In this document: positions 7,818 to 15,325 of the stretch, one piece after another | Position numbering within the stretch: position 1 is the stretch's first letter | Layout: each line of letters opens with the position of its first letter | NCBI GenBank assembly: GCA_946886475.1 | Contig: CAMPIQ010000025.1 | Span: forward strand, 1-33,265 | Reading direction: 5' to 3' | Source: an uncultured Chitinophagales bacterium | GTDB lineage: Bacteria > Bacteroidota > Bacteroidia > Chitinophagales > Chitinophagaceae | DNA: 33,265 bases | Notes under the pieces: generated by a model | Seen by the model: the letters and a program-made list of their open reading frames with translations, nothing else | What the model was told of the DNA's origin: nothing | The model's database searches: none | Translations under genes and position numbers: made by a program

Positions 7818-9074
7818 ATGATAGCTGTTACCACCCTTGTATGGTTTTTTGTAACGATCCTGATGATGGGTTTTTTTGCAGGGATTGAAATGGCTTTTTA
7901 CAGTGTGAACCGTTTCGGAATTGAACTGAAAAAAAAACAGGGCCGTAAAAGCGGTATCCTGCTGTCCAGGTTTATTGAAAGCCCTCAGTTGTTCCTGAGT
8001 ACCACCCTGATAGGATTTACCCTTTTCCTTGTATCCTTTGTTTTATTATTCAGCGTGGTTACTGCACCACTCTGGAATATTATTGGACTCAACAATGATA
8101 TTGCAAGACTGTTTCTTGATATCGTACTGGCCACCTTTGTGGTACTGATCTTTGCAGAATTCATTCCCCGCGCCATTTTCAGGGCACATTCCAATTTTAT
8201 CCTGACCAAACTTGTCTGGCTTATCAACCTTTTTTACCAGTTATTACAACCAATAGGAAAACTTTTCATTGGTTTATCTGACTGGGTGCTGAAATACATT
8301 ATGAATGTGCGGGTGAATGAATCAAAAGAAGTATTCAGCTCTTCCGTACTTGAAACCCTGTTCCAGCAAAACAGTGATGGCGATGCGGAACCCCAGGAAC
8401 TGGACAGCGTTCTTTTTGATAATGCGCTCAACCTTCATAATACCAAGGTCAGGCAATGCCTGAAACCAAGGAAAGAGATCATTGGAGTGGAGATCAAATG
8501 CACGCCAGAAGAAGTAAGGCAGAAATTTGTAGAAACCAATCTTAGCAAGCTGATCGTATATGAAAATAATATTGACCATATACTGGGATATGTACACCAG
8601 CTCGACATGTTCAAAAGACCCCAATCGCTCCAGTCTGTATTATTACCCATCCCCGCAGTACCCGAAAGCATGAGTGCAACTGATCTGATCAGCCGGTTTA
8701 CCCGCGACAGGAAAAGCATAGCCTGGGTAGTGGATGAATTTGGTGGAACGGCGGGCATCGTAACCATGGAAGATGTACTGGAAGAAATCTTTGGTGAGAT
8801 CCACGATGAATACGACAGCGAAGAGTTTGTGGAAAAAAGACTGGCCGAGGATGAATATATTTTCTCCGGCAGGCTTGAACTTGATTACCTCTGTAACAAG
8901 TATGTATTCGAATTTCCGGATAATGATTCAGAAACACTTTCGGGTTATATTATAAGTCATCATGAAACCATTCCACAGCAAAAAGAAAGGATCATTATTG
9001 ATGATTATGAATTTGATATTCTCAGTGTAAGTGATACAAGGATTGAGATGGTCAAGATGAAGGTATTGAAGTAG
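7818..9074 (+). CDS. CNNM/CBS-domain membrane protein (HlyC/CorC family)
   Basis: A 418-residue inner-membrane protein with the full hemolysin-C-like layout. A CNNM (DUF21) transmembrane domain spans about residues 1-180, with FAGIEMAFYSVNRF near the start and the membrane-loop motif FAEFIPRAIF. A CBS pair follows at about 205-325 (KPRKEIIGVE; FGGTAGIVTMEDVLEEIFGE). A C-terminal CorC_HlyC domain covers about 335-415 (FSGRLELDYLCNKYVFEFPD; ETLSGYIISHH). Relatives are implicated in Mg/Co transport or homeostasis, and gliding-associated GldE of Bacteroidota has the same architecture. I cannot decide between these, so no symbol is given. A near-consensus -7 box (TATCTTTA, 7805-7812) ends five bases before the ATG. 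Confidence 0.93.
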   Translation: MIAVTTLVWFFVTILMMGFFAGIEMAFYSVNRFGIELKKKQGRKSGILLSRFIESPQLFLSTTLIGFTLFLVSFVLLFSVVTAPLWNIIGLNNDIARLFLDIVLATFVVLIFAEFIPRAIFRAHSNFILTKLVWLINLFYQLLQPIGKLFIGLSDWVLKYIMNVRVNESKEVFSSSVLETLFQQNSDGDAEPQELDSVLFDNALNLHNTKVRQCLKPRKEIIGVEIKCTPEEVRQKFVETNLSKLIVYENNIDHILGYVHQLDMFKRPQSLQSVLLPIPAVPESMSATDLISRFTRDRKSIAWVVDEFGGTAGIVTMEDVLEEIFGEIHDEYDSEEFVEKRLAEDEYIFSGRLELDYLCNKYVFEFPDNDSETLSGYIISHHETIPQQKERIIIDDYEFDILSVSDTRIEMVKMKVLK

Positions 9075-9169
9075 CTTAACCTGCTGGCTGATGGCCAGGA
9101 GCATCTGCTTCAATTACCAGGAAGATTTAAAAATGTAACGGCCGGAAGCCAACGGCTAAAAGCCTTCTC

Positions 9170-10024
9170 TTAACTCCACTCCTTTTCATCTTCTTCTGCC
9201 CTTTGTTTCTCCACCCTGCGGGTTAAAATGATGCTGATCTCATAAAGCAATAAAAGCGGCATGGCAACCGCAAGCTGGCTGATCACATCCGGTCCGGGCG
9301 TTATAATGGCAGCAATGATAAAGATGATGACAACTGCATATTTACGAACCTTCCTAAGATAAGTAGCGGTAACAAGGCCGATCTTGGCCAGAAAGAATAT
9401 CACAAGGGGTAATTGAAAAGCGAGACCGCTCCCCAGGCAAATGGGCAGCATCATATCTATATAGCTGTTAATGGTCCAGATATTTTCAACTATCTCATCC
9501 AGTTGAAAATGATAAAAGAAATTCAACGCATAAGGTGCTACAACAAAATAACCAAATGATACACCGGTGAAAAACAGGAAAGAAACCCAAAAGATCACGC
9601 CGCTGGTTTTATTCAGTTCTTTTTTAGACAATGCAGGCCGGATAAAACTCCAGAACTGATAAAAAACATAAGGGAAGGCAATGATCAATCCGCTCACCAG
9701 GATCACCGTAAACCACATGCTGAACTGTCCGGAAACATTGGTGCTTTGCATCCTAACGGGAATCCCCTCCATGCACAGTGCATTGCCCAGGTTAAGGGAC
9801 TGCCCGATGCGGCAAATAACGCCGTAGGTTGGAAAATTGCTTTGGGTGGGACCCAGCAGGATCTGTTTAATGATAAATTTCTCGTAAATGCCTGCTATTA
9901 CAGCCCCAACAGCAATGGCAACCACACTTCTGAACAGGTGGGCACGCAATACTTCCAGGTGGTCCACAAAGGACATCTCAGACTTATCACCGTTTTTCCT
10001 TTTCCAGAATTGATTCAGGGCCAT
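9170..10024 (-). CDS. tatC: Sec-independent protein translocase TatC
   Basis: The core receptor subunit of the twin-arginine translocase in the inner membrane; 284 residues with six predicted membrane segments. The cytoplasmic N-terminus carries the conserved signature as SFVDHLEVLRAHLFRS, and the later AFPYVFYQFWSFIRPAL, FGYFVVAPYALNFF and ITPGPDVISQ blocks are typical. The first periplasmic loop is enlarged, at about 60 residues, and contains two cysteines. I start at ATG 10024 (MALNQFWKRKNGDKSE). The frame opens to 10066, but a -7 promoter box at 10037-10044 lies inside that extension. No tatA or tatB lies beside it. It is divergent from rpiB. Confidence 0.96.
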   Translation of the reverse strand: MALNQFWKRKNGDKSEMSFVDHLEVLRAHLFRSVVAIAVGAVIAGIYEKFIIKQILLGPTQSNFPTYGVICRIGQSLNLGNALCMEGIPVRMQSTNVSGQFSMWFTVILVSGLIIAFPYVFYQFWSFIRPALSKKELNKTSGVIFWVSFLFFTGVSFGYFVVAPYALNFFYHFQLDEIVENIWTINSYIDMMLPICLGSGLAFQLPLVIFFLAKIGLVTATYLRKVRKYAVVIIFIIAAIITPGPDVISQLAVAMPLLLLYEISIILTRRVEKQRAEEDEKEWS

Positions 10025-10036
10025 GCTAAAATGCGG

Positions 10037-10044
10037 CAAAGATA
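10037..10044 (-). promoter_or_regulatory. Promoter -7 box TATCTTTG for tatC
   Basis: Read on the minus strand this is an exact TAnnTTTG, 12 bases before the tatC ATG at 10024. It favours the short tatC start over the longer open frame. No good -33 TTTG was found. Confidence 0.45.
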
Positions 10045-10127
10045 AGTGAGGACAACCATTAGACATAAGCCAATAAGGATGCCGGCCGGTTGCTGCCCCA
10101 CACGCTTACCATTCCTAAAGTAAAACA

Positions 10128-10135
10128 TACATTTG
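10128..10135 (+). promoter_or_regulatory. Promoter -7 box TACATTTG for rpiB
   Basis: An exact TAnnTTTG match whose last base is 14 bases before the rpiB ATG at 10150. It lies in the 125-base divergent region shared with tatC. No clear -33 element was seen. Confidence 0.5.
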
Positions 10136-10149
10136 TAAAAACTGTGAAC

Positions 10150-10605
10150 ATGAATAAGCGTTTCAACTTTACCCTGCCAATTGCCATTGGTGCAGATCAT
10201 GCGGGATTTGAATACAAAACCATAATTGCTGATCTTCTTCGCAATAAGGGATTATCGGTAAAAGATTTTGGAACCCATAGTAATGATTCTGTAGATTACC
10301 CGGATTTTGCCCATCCGGTTGCTGAAGCAGTTGAAAAAGGAGAGGCAGGAATGGGGGTTCTGGTTTGCGGCAGTGCCAACGGCGTTGCTATAACCGCAAA
10401 CAAACACCAGGATGTACGGGCGGCCATTTGCTGGCAAACTGATATAGCAAGGCTGGCCAGGCAACATAACAATGCAAATATCATTTGTATCCCTGCACGG
10501 TTTGTATCCACACCCGAAGCAGAGGAAATGGTAAATATTTTTCTGAATACCGAATTCGAAGGAGGCCGTCACGAAAAACGTGTTGGTAAAATGGCCTGTC
10601 TCTAA
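10150..10605 (+). CDS. rpiB: Ribose-5-phosphate isomerase B
   Basis: A 151-residue cytoplasmic enzyme interconverting ribose-5-phosphate and ribulose-5-phosphate in the pentose phosphate pathway. Family motifs are the N-terminal IGADHAGFEYK, DYPDFAHPVAEAV, and the active-site segment GVLVCGSANGVAITANK with Cys73 at the position of the E. coli RpiB catalytic Cys. It ends with the phosphate-binding GGRHEKRVGKM. Length is standard. The ATG at 10150 is chosen; the upstream extension to 10090 crosses a -7 box and is not conserved-looking. The secreted peptidase gene follows after 27 bases and could be cotranscribed, although the functions are unrelated. Confidence 0.95.
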   Translation: MNKRFNFTLPIAIGADHAGFEYKTIIADLLRNKGLSVKDFGTHSNDSVDYPDFAHPVAEAVEKGEAGMGVLVCGSANGVAITANKHQDVRAAICWQTDIARLARQHNNANIICIPARFVSTPEAEEMVNIFLNTEFEGGRHEKRVGKMACL

Positions 10606-10632
10606 ATCATTTTTAAATTTCTTACACCTCGC

Positions 10633-12120
10633 ATGAAAAAAATCTTTTTACTTGTATTGGTTGCAAGTACATTCCAGAGCTTTGCACAGAAATCAGGAAA
10701 ACCTGAAAAATTTGCCCGGACCATTTCAACAAATGACCTTAAGAAGCACCTTTTTATTATTGCTTCCAGGGAAATGGGTGGAAGAGAAACCGGTACTGAA
10801 GGTGAAAGAAAAGCGGCCGCCTATATTGAAAATGAATTCAGGCGAATAGGACTTCAACCCGGTAATAATGGCTCCTATCATTTGAATTACCATCTATATC
10901 AGGATAGTTTACTCAATGCTTCCCTCGAAGTAAATGGAATGTCCTTTGATTACGACAGGGATTTTACAGTTTCCGTAAATAGTTTTGGGGCAACACTGAA
11001 ATTCAGTGAGGTAGTAATCATCGGCACCAATACAAGCGCTGATGATTTGAAAGACGTAAATCTTGCGGGTAAACTTGTGATGTTGTTTTCTTCACAAACG
11101 CAGGGCAGAGGACAATCCAATAATATCTACAGCACATTGCTGAATAAAGGTGTTGCCGGGATCATCAGTGCTGGCGGTACATTTCCAAGATCCACACCTT
11201 CCAACCGTAAGGGAAGACAATCCATTTATACATATCAAAAATCTGTTACGCCTCCACAGTTCACGGTATCTGATCAGGTAGCAAGGAAGATCCTGGGAAA
11301 TAAATATGATGAGGCCAAAGCACTTTCAAAAAAGGAAATGATTGTACCGGGGCATATCTACATGCAAATGAACAAGACCACGCTTTCCCTGCCAACAAGC
11401 AATGTAATGGGACTGCTTCCGGGTACGGATCTTAAGGATGAATATTTATTCATTACTGCGCATCATGATCATATTGGCAAAAGAGGCGACAGTATTATCA
11501 ATTATGGGGCAGACGATGATGGTTCCGGAACTGTAAGTGTAATTGAGATAGCAGAAGCCTTTATGGCAGCAAAAGCAAAAGGTAATGGACCAAGAAGATC
11601 AATTGTTTTTATGACAGTAAGCGGTGAGGAGAAAGGCCTGCTGGGATCTGAATTTTACAGTAATGACCCTGTTTATCCCTTAGATAAAACTACAGCCAAT
11701 CTTAATATTGACATGATTGGAAGAATTGATCCAACCCGTAAACATGGTGATTCTACAAATTATGTTTATGTGGTGGGCGATGATAAATTAAGCTCCGACC
11801 TCAGGCCTGTCAGTGAATCCGTAAATAAGAAATATGGTAAGCTGGAGCTTGATTATAAATTCAACGACCCAAAAGATCCGATGCGTATCTATTACAGGAG
11901 CGACCATTATAATTTCGCAAAGCATGGAGTTCCGATCATTTTTTATTTTAATGGAACGCATGCTGATTATCACCGGCCGGGTGATACTCCGGATAAAATC
12001 AATTTTCCATTGCTTGCCAAAAGAGCACAATTTGTTTTTTATACTGCCTGGGAAATGGCCAACAGGGATGAAATGCTGAAAAGAGACATTCCACTGGATG
12101 GCAATGTATTTAACCGTTGA
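10633..12120 (+). CDS. Secreted M28-family metallopeptidase
   Basis: A 495-residue exported zinc aminopeptidase-type enzyme. The signal peptide is about residues 1-19 (MKKIFLLVLVASTFQSFAQ). A PA-like insertion lies near residues 110-240 and the M28 catalytic domain covers about 255-485. The co-catalytic zinc site can be read in order: His277 (TAHHDHIG), Asp294 (GADDDGSG), Glu332/Glu333 (SGEEKGLLGSEF), Asp360 (NIDMIGR) and His425 (RSDHYNFAKHG). It therefore looks catalytically complete. It probably acts in the periplasm or at the cell surface on peptides; substrate specificity is not predictable. No type IX sorting domain is present. A strong terminator follows. Confidence 0.93.
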   Translation: MKKIFLLVLVASTFQSFAQKSGKPEKFARTISTNDLKKHLFIIASREMGGRETGTEGERKAAAYIENEFRRIGLQPGNNGSYHLNYHLYQDSLLNASLEVNGMSFDYDRDFTVSVNSFGATLKFSEVVIIGTNTSADDLKDVNLAGKLVMLFSSQTQGRGQSNNIYSTLLNKGVAGIISAGGTFPRSTPSNRKGRQSIYTYQKSVTPPQFTVSDQVARKILGNKYDEAKALSKKEMIVPGHIYMQMNKTTLSLPTSNVMGLLPGTDLKDEYLFITAHHDHIGKRGDSIINYGADDDGSGTVSVIEIAEAFMAAKAKGNGPRRSIVFMTVSGEEKGLLGSEFYSNDPVYPLDKTTANLNIDMIGRIDPTRKHGDSTNYVYVVGDDKLSSDLRPVSESVNKKYGKLELDYKFNDPKDPMRIYYRSDHYNFAKHGVPIIFYFNGTHADYHRPGDTPDKINFPLLAKRAQFVFYTAWEMANRDEMLKRDIPLDGNVFNR

Positions 12121-12140
12121 AAAAATATCTCATTAAAAAA

Positions 12141-12171
12141 GAGGCCGGATGTACCGGCCTCTTTTTATTTT
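12141..12171. terminator. Rho-independent terminator after the M28 peptidase
   Basis: A perfect 8-bp stem gaggccgg / ccggcctc with loop atgta, followed by tttttattttt. A run of six A precedes the stem, so it could also work on the other strand, but no minus-strand gene ends here. Confidence 0.88.
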
Positions 12172-12226
12172 TGGCAATTATTAAAAATTATTTTTTGAAG
12201 AGCCTTATTGATCAAAGACTTTGACC

Positions 12227-12255
12227 TTTGAATGGTCAACTTTGAACTATTTTTG
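12227..12255 (+). promoter_or_regulatory. Bacteroidota-type promoter for the DHS-like gene
   Basis: A -33 TTTG at 12227-12230, a 17-base spacer and an exact -7 box TATTTTTG at 12248-12255. A second TTTG at 12220-12223 gives a 24-base spacer. Predicted transcription starts near 12261, about 14 bases before the ATG at 12275, which rules out the TTG at 12221 as the start. Confidence 0.65.
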
Positions 12256-12274
12256 CAGCCTAATTGAAAAAGCT

Positions 12275-13249
12275 ATGAATAAAGGCCCGGTTTCACAATT
12301 TATACAACACCATTACAGGCATTTTAATGCAGCTGCGCTTGTTGATGCAGCCAAAGGATATGAACAGCATTTAATGGAAGACGGCAGAATGATGGTTACA
12401 CTCGCCGGTGCCATGAGTACTGCAGAACTTGGTGTGTCACTTGCTGAAATGATCAGGCAGGATAAAATTCATATCATTAGTTGCACGGGTGCCAACCTTG
12501 AAGAAGATATCATGAACCTTGTGGCGCACGACCATTATGAAAGGCTGCCTAACTGGCGCGACCTTACTCCTGAAATGGAATGGAGCTTACTTGAAAGAGG
12601 ATTGAACCGGGTTACCGATACATGCATACCTGAAGAAGAAGCTTTCAGGAGAATACAAAAGCATATTCATAAGATTTGGAAAGATGCCGATGATAAAGGC
12701 GAACGCTTCTTCCCCCACGAGTTCATGTATAAACTCTTGTTGAGTGGCGTAATGAAACCCGATTATCAGATCGATCCAAAGGACAGCTGGATGATTGCTG
12801 CTGCTGAAAAGAACCTGCCGATCATTGTTGGTGGCTGGGAAGACAGCACCATGGGTAACATTTTTGCTTCGTATGTATATAAGGGTGAGATCAAGGCAGG
12901 AACCATGAAGAGCGGCATTGAATATATGGTCTGGCTTGCTAATTATTATAAAGACCACAGCGCCGGAAAAGGTATTGGGTTTTTCCAGATCGGTGGTGGG
13001 ATTGCAGGGGACTTCCCCATATGTGTTGTACCCATGATGTACCAGGATCTTGAAATGCATGAAATACCATTCTGGAGTTATTTCTGCCAGATCTCGGATT
13101 CCACTACCTCCTATGGCTCTTATTCGGGGGCACACCCCAATGAAAAGATCACCTGGGGAAAGCTGGATATCAAAACACCAAAATATATAATTGAAAGTGA
13201 TGCTACCATTGTAGCCCCATTGGTATTTGCATACATCCTGGGGTGGTAA
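12275..13249 (+). CDS. Deoxyhypusine-synthase-family protein
   Basis: A 324-residue cytoplasmic member of the deoxyhypusine synthase (DHS) fold family, which binds NAD and polyamine. The Rossmann-like core includes MMVTLAGAMSTAELG, HIISCTGANLEEDIMN and FFQIGGGIAGDFPI. Near the end SYSGAHPNEKITWGKLD contains Lys296, matching the active-site Lys that forms the enzyme-butylimine intermediate in eukaryotic DHS. Bacteria lack eIF5A, the eukaryotic substrate, and some bacterial homologues have been linked to homospermidine or related polyamine synthesis, so a polyamine role is plausible but not shown. No other polyamine gene is nearby. Start ATG 12275 is set by the promoter at 12227-12255. The gene is bounded by terminators on both sides, so it is monocistronic. 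Confidence 0.92.
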   Translation: MNKGPVSQFIQHHYRHFNAAALVDAAKGYEQHLMEDGRMMVTLAGAMSTAELGVSLAEMIRQDKIHIISCTGANLEEDIMNLVAHDHYERLPNWRDLTPEMEWSLLERGLNRVTDTCIPEEEAFRRIQKHIHKIWKDADDKGERFFPHEFMYKLLLSGVMKPDYQIDPKDSWMIAAAEKNLPIIVGGWEDSTMGNIFASYVYKGEIKAGTMKSGIEYMVWLANYYKDHSAGKGIGFFQIGGGIAGDFPICVVPMMYQDLEMHEIPFWSYFCQISDSTTSYGSYSGAHPNEKITWGKLDIKTPKYIIESDATIVAPLVFAYILGW

Positions 13250-13273
13250 GAATTGAAAAATATATTTTATCCA

Positions 13274-13297
13274 GGCTCCTTTATGGAGCCTTTTTTT
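13274..13297 (+). terminator. Rho-independent terminator after the DHS-like gene
   Basis: A 6-bp stem ggctcc / ggagcc (extendable by an A-T pair) with loop tttat and seven T, 25 bases after the stop codon. Confidence 0.85.
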
Positions 13298-13338
13298 ATT
13301 ATTTATTCAATAACCTAATGATGCCCATAACAGCCGGC

Positions 13339-13374
13339 AAAAAAAATCCCGCCCTCAATTAAGAGAAGCGGGAT
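13339..13374 (-). terminator. Rho-independent terminator for the PepSY-like gene
   Basis: Read on the minus strand: stem atcccgc / gcgggat with a 15-base loop, followed by eight T. It begins about 22 bases past the stop of the minus-strand gene at 13396. Confidence 0.8.
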
Positions 13375-13395
13375 GATTACACACACTAAAACTAA

Positions 13396-13842
13396 CTAGC
13401 TTTTACGGATCTTTTTATAAGTACTCCAGGTAGATCCTGCAGATGATTTTAAAACAAGTTTTGTATCTGCTGTTTCCAATGTTATATAATAAGAGGTGCC
13501 ATCGTCATTAGCTACTTCAAAGAGATCACTGATCCAATAGCTGTCATAATCATTTTTTAATTCAGCCTGCAAAGTGATCGGCAATTGAAGGGAAGAGATA
13601 TTTCTGGTCATGGCAACCATCTTACCGGTTTCATTATAATAAGCAGCAACATACTGGCCGTTAAGAGAAAAATCGGCCTTAAATAAAGTTTCGCTGGCTG
13701 ACCAGTTAACTTCAGTTGCATTCCTGAATGAATTTTTAAATGCTTCAAGTGCTGCAGGTGCAACAGAAATGTCGTCTTTTGCAAATGAGCTGAAACTTAT
13801 CATGCTCAGGGCAATGGTTAAGGTTAATACTAAACGTTTCAT
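13396..13842 (-). CDS. Small exported PepSY-like protein
   Basis: A 148-residue protein with a clear signal peptide (MKRLVLTLTIALSMISFSSFAK, about 21 residues). The mature part contains APAALEAFKNSFRNATEVNW followed by ADFSLNGQYVAAYYNETGKM. This matches the pattern of the PepSY-like domain (PF11396 type) that is common in small periplasmic proteins of Bacteroidota. No catalytic residues are evident and the function is unknown; a binding or inhibitory role would be a guess. It is monocistronic, with its own terminator just downstream. It is divergent from the AcpH-like gene with about 170 bases between them; no exact -7 consensus was found on its side. Confidence 0.82.
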   Translation of the reverse strand: MKRLVLTLTIALSMISFSSFAKDDISVAPAALEAFKNSFRNATEVNWSASETLFKADFSLNGQYVAAYYNETGKMVAMTRNISSLQLPITLQAELKNDYDSYWISDLFEVANDDGTSYYITLETADTKLVLKSSAGSTWSTYKKIRKS

Positions 13843-14002
13843 AACAATTTTGGTTTATAGTTTATAATTTTTGTTTTACTGTATCAGTGTGACGTAACAA
13901 AAGTAAAAATGGTTACAGGCCGGCACAAATGAATTATGACGATTGGGCAACACTGTTAAACACCTTAACATAGGTTGTAAAAATGTTAACGCGGATGAAC
14001 TG

Positions 14003-14010
14003 TAATTTTG
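14003..14010 (+). promoter_or_regulatory. Promoter -7 box TAATTTTG, leaderless arrangement
   Basis: An exact TAnnTTTG ends five bases before the ATG at 14016, so transcription would start at or beside the start codon. The nearest upstream TTG (13975-13977) is 25 bases away, longer than usual. The box lies inside the longer open frame from 13983 and so supports the shorter start. Confidence 0.55.
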
Positions 14011-14015
14011 CAGGG

Positions 14016-14606
14016 ATGAATTTTCTTGCCCACGCTTACCTTTCCTTCAATCATCCCCAAATACTGGCAGGGAACATGATCTCCGATTTTGTTAAAGGAG
14101 CTGCCCGATTAGGGTTCAGCGGTAATGTGGCCAATGGAATTATCCTTCATCGTAACATAGACGAATACACTGATAACCATCCTGCAACTAAAAAAGCCAA
14201 GGAGATCTTCCGTCCTTCTTACCGCCTATACAGTGGCGCTATTATGGATATCCTGTACGACTATTTTTTAGCAAATGACCCCAATGAATTCGATCAGGGA
14301 ACTCTTTATCAGTTTACAAAGGATACTTATAAGCACCTTGAGGATCAAAGCAGCCTATTGCCTCCAAACTTTCTTCACGCATTCACATATATGCGTATGG
14401 AGAACTGGCTTTTTCATTATCATACCTTTGATGGCATACACAAAAGCCTTAAAGGATTAATAAGGAGAGCAGCTTACCTTACCGAAAGCGATACTGCCTT
14501 TACATTATTTAAAGACCATAATGACAAGCTCAGGGATTGTTATAATGAATTTTTCCCGGATGTTAAACAATTTGCAAAAAGCAGGATGATGGAACTTGTT
14601 ATCTAA
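14016..14606 (+). CDS. Acyl carrier protein phosphodiesterase-like protein
   Basis: A 196-residue protein of the AcpH family, which in E. coli removes the 4'-phosphopantetheine group from holo-acyl carrier protein. The N-terminus MNFLAHAYLSF matches the family start (MNFLAH). The metal-binding HD-like motif is visible as LHRNIDEYTDNHP near residues 47-59, and DILYDYFLANDP around 80-91 is typical. Length is close to the E. coli enzyme. The ATG at 14016 is chosen over the ATG at 13983 on homology and on the promoter box at 14003-14010. Some family members may have other phosphodiester substrates, so I withhold the symbol. The DUF2911 gene follows after 55 bases with its own -7 box. Confidence 0.88.
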   Translation: MNFLAHAYLSFNHPQILAGNMISDFVKGAARLGFSGNVANGIILHRNIDEYTDNHPATKKAKEIFRPSYRLYSGAIMDILYDYFLANDPNEFDQGTLYQFTKDTYKHLEDQSSLLPPNFLHAFTYMRMENWLFHYHTFDGIHKSLKGLIRRAAYLTESDTAFTLFKDHNDKLRDCYNEFFPDVKQFAKSRMMELVI

Positions 14607-14635
14607 AAAGCAACGTTTATGAAGCAGCTGATATT

Positions 14636-14643
14636 TATTTTTG
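14636..14643 (+). promoter_or_regulatory. Promoter -7 box TATTTTTG for the DUF2911 gene
   Basis: An exact TAnnTTTG, 18 bases before the ATG at 14662. The TTG at 14641 inside it is the start of the longer open frame and is rejected. No -33 TTTG at the ideal distance. Confidence 0.45.
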
Positions 14644-14661
14644 CGCTTTAACGCTCAGGGT

Positions 14662-15261
14662 ATGAAAAGATTATCATTCATTTTATTATGTTCAGCGATT
14701 GTGCTGTTCTCCAGTGCACAAACAAAAACCGGCGGTTCGTCTGTTTCATCCAATACACTTAAGCTTCCTGCTTTGGATAAGTCGCCCATGGATATGTGTT
14801 ATTTTCCTTCCGATTATCCGATTTTAAGAACCCAGAACAAGGCTAATTCACCGCTGATCGCCAGAGTGATCTATGGAAGGCCACAGAAAAACGACCGTAC
14901 GGTTTTTGGAGAGCTGGTAGAATACAATACCGTGTGGAGGCTTGGTGCAAATGAAGCCACCGAGATTGAATTTTTTAAGGATGTTATAATAGGCGGCAAA
15001 AAAGTGCCCAAAGGCCGCTATACGCTTTATGCTATTCCTACAGAATTGCACTGGACCATGATCATAAACAAGGATACAGATATCTGGGGTTCTTTTGTTT
15101 ACGATAAATCCAAGGATGTGGTGCGTACGGTAGTTGACGTAACCAATCTTGACACACCGGTTGAACCATTAAGTATGGTATTTAATAAAACCTCCAAAGG
15201 CGCCAACCTCGTAATTGCCTGGGAAATGGTAAGTGTGACGTTACCGGTTGAATTCAAATAG
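14662..15261 (+). CDS. DUF2911 exported protein
   Basis: A 199-residue exported protein of the DUF2911 family, common in Bacteroidota and without an established function. The signal peptide is about residues 1-20 (MKRLSFILLCSAIVLFSSAQ). The mature domain shows VIYGRPQKNDRTVFGELVEY, VWRLGANEATEIEF, KKVPKGRYTLYAIP and WGSFVYD, the usual block order of the family. The residues are consistent with a beta-rich periplasmic protein. Start ATG 14662 gives a proper signal peptide. It converges on the large type IX secretion gene. Confidence 0.88.
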   Translation: MKRLSFILLCSAIVLFSSAQTKTGGSSVSSNTLKLPALDKSPMDMCYFPSDYPILRTQNKANSPLIARVIYGRPQKNDRTVFGELVEYNTVWRLGANEATEIEFFKDVIIGGKKVPKGRYTLYAIPTELHWTMIINKDTDIWGSFVYDKSKDVVRTVVDVTNLDTPVEPLSMVFNKTSKGANLVIAWEMVSVTLPVEFK

Positions 15262-15268
15262 ATATAAT

Positions 15269-15298
15269 AAAAAAGGCCACTTCTGAAAAGAAGCGGCC
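15269..15298 (-). terminator. Rho-independent terminator for the type IX secreted protein gene
   Basis: Read on the minus strand, a 10-bp stem ggccgcttct / agaagtggcc (one G-U pair) with a tttc loop runs into six T. On the plus strand the same pair would be an A-C mismatch and no T-run follows, so it serves the minus-strand gene ending at 15326. Confidence 0.8.
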
Positions 15299-15325
15299 AT
15301 GACAGAACTATAACCAACATGCAAA

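Noticed and set aside
9075..9169. Terminator between the CNNM gene and tatC
   Set aside because: Some short complementary segments (ggcc, agcc/ggct) occur, but no continuous stem with a T-run could be drawn.
12587..13135. Minus-strand frame of 182 codons
   Set aside because: It is fully antisense to the conserved deoxyhypusine-synthase-like gene.
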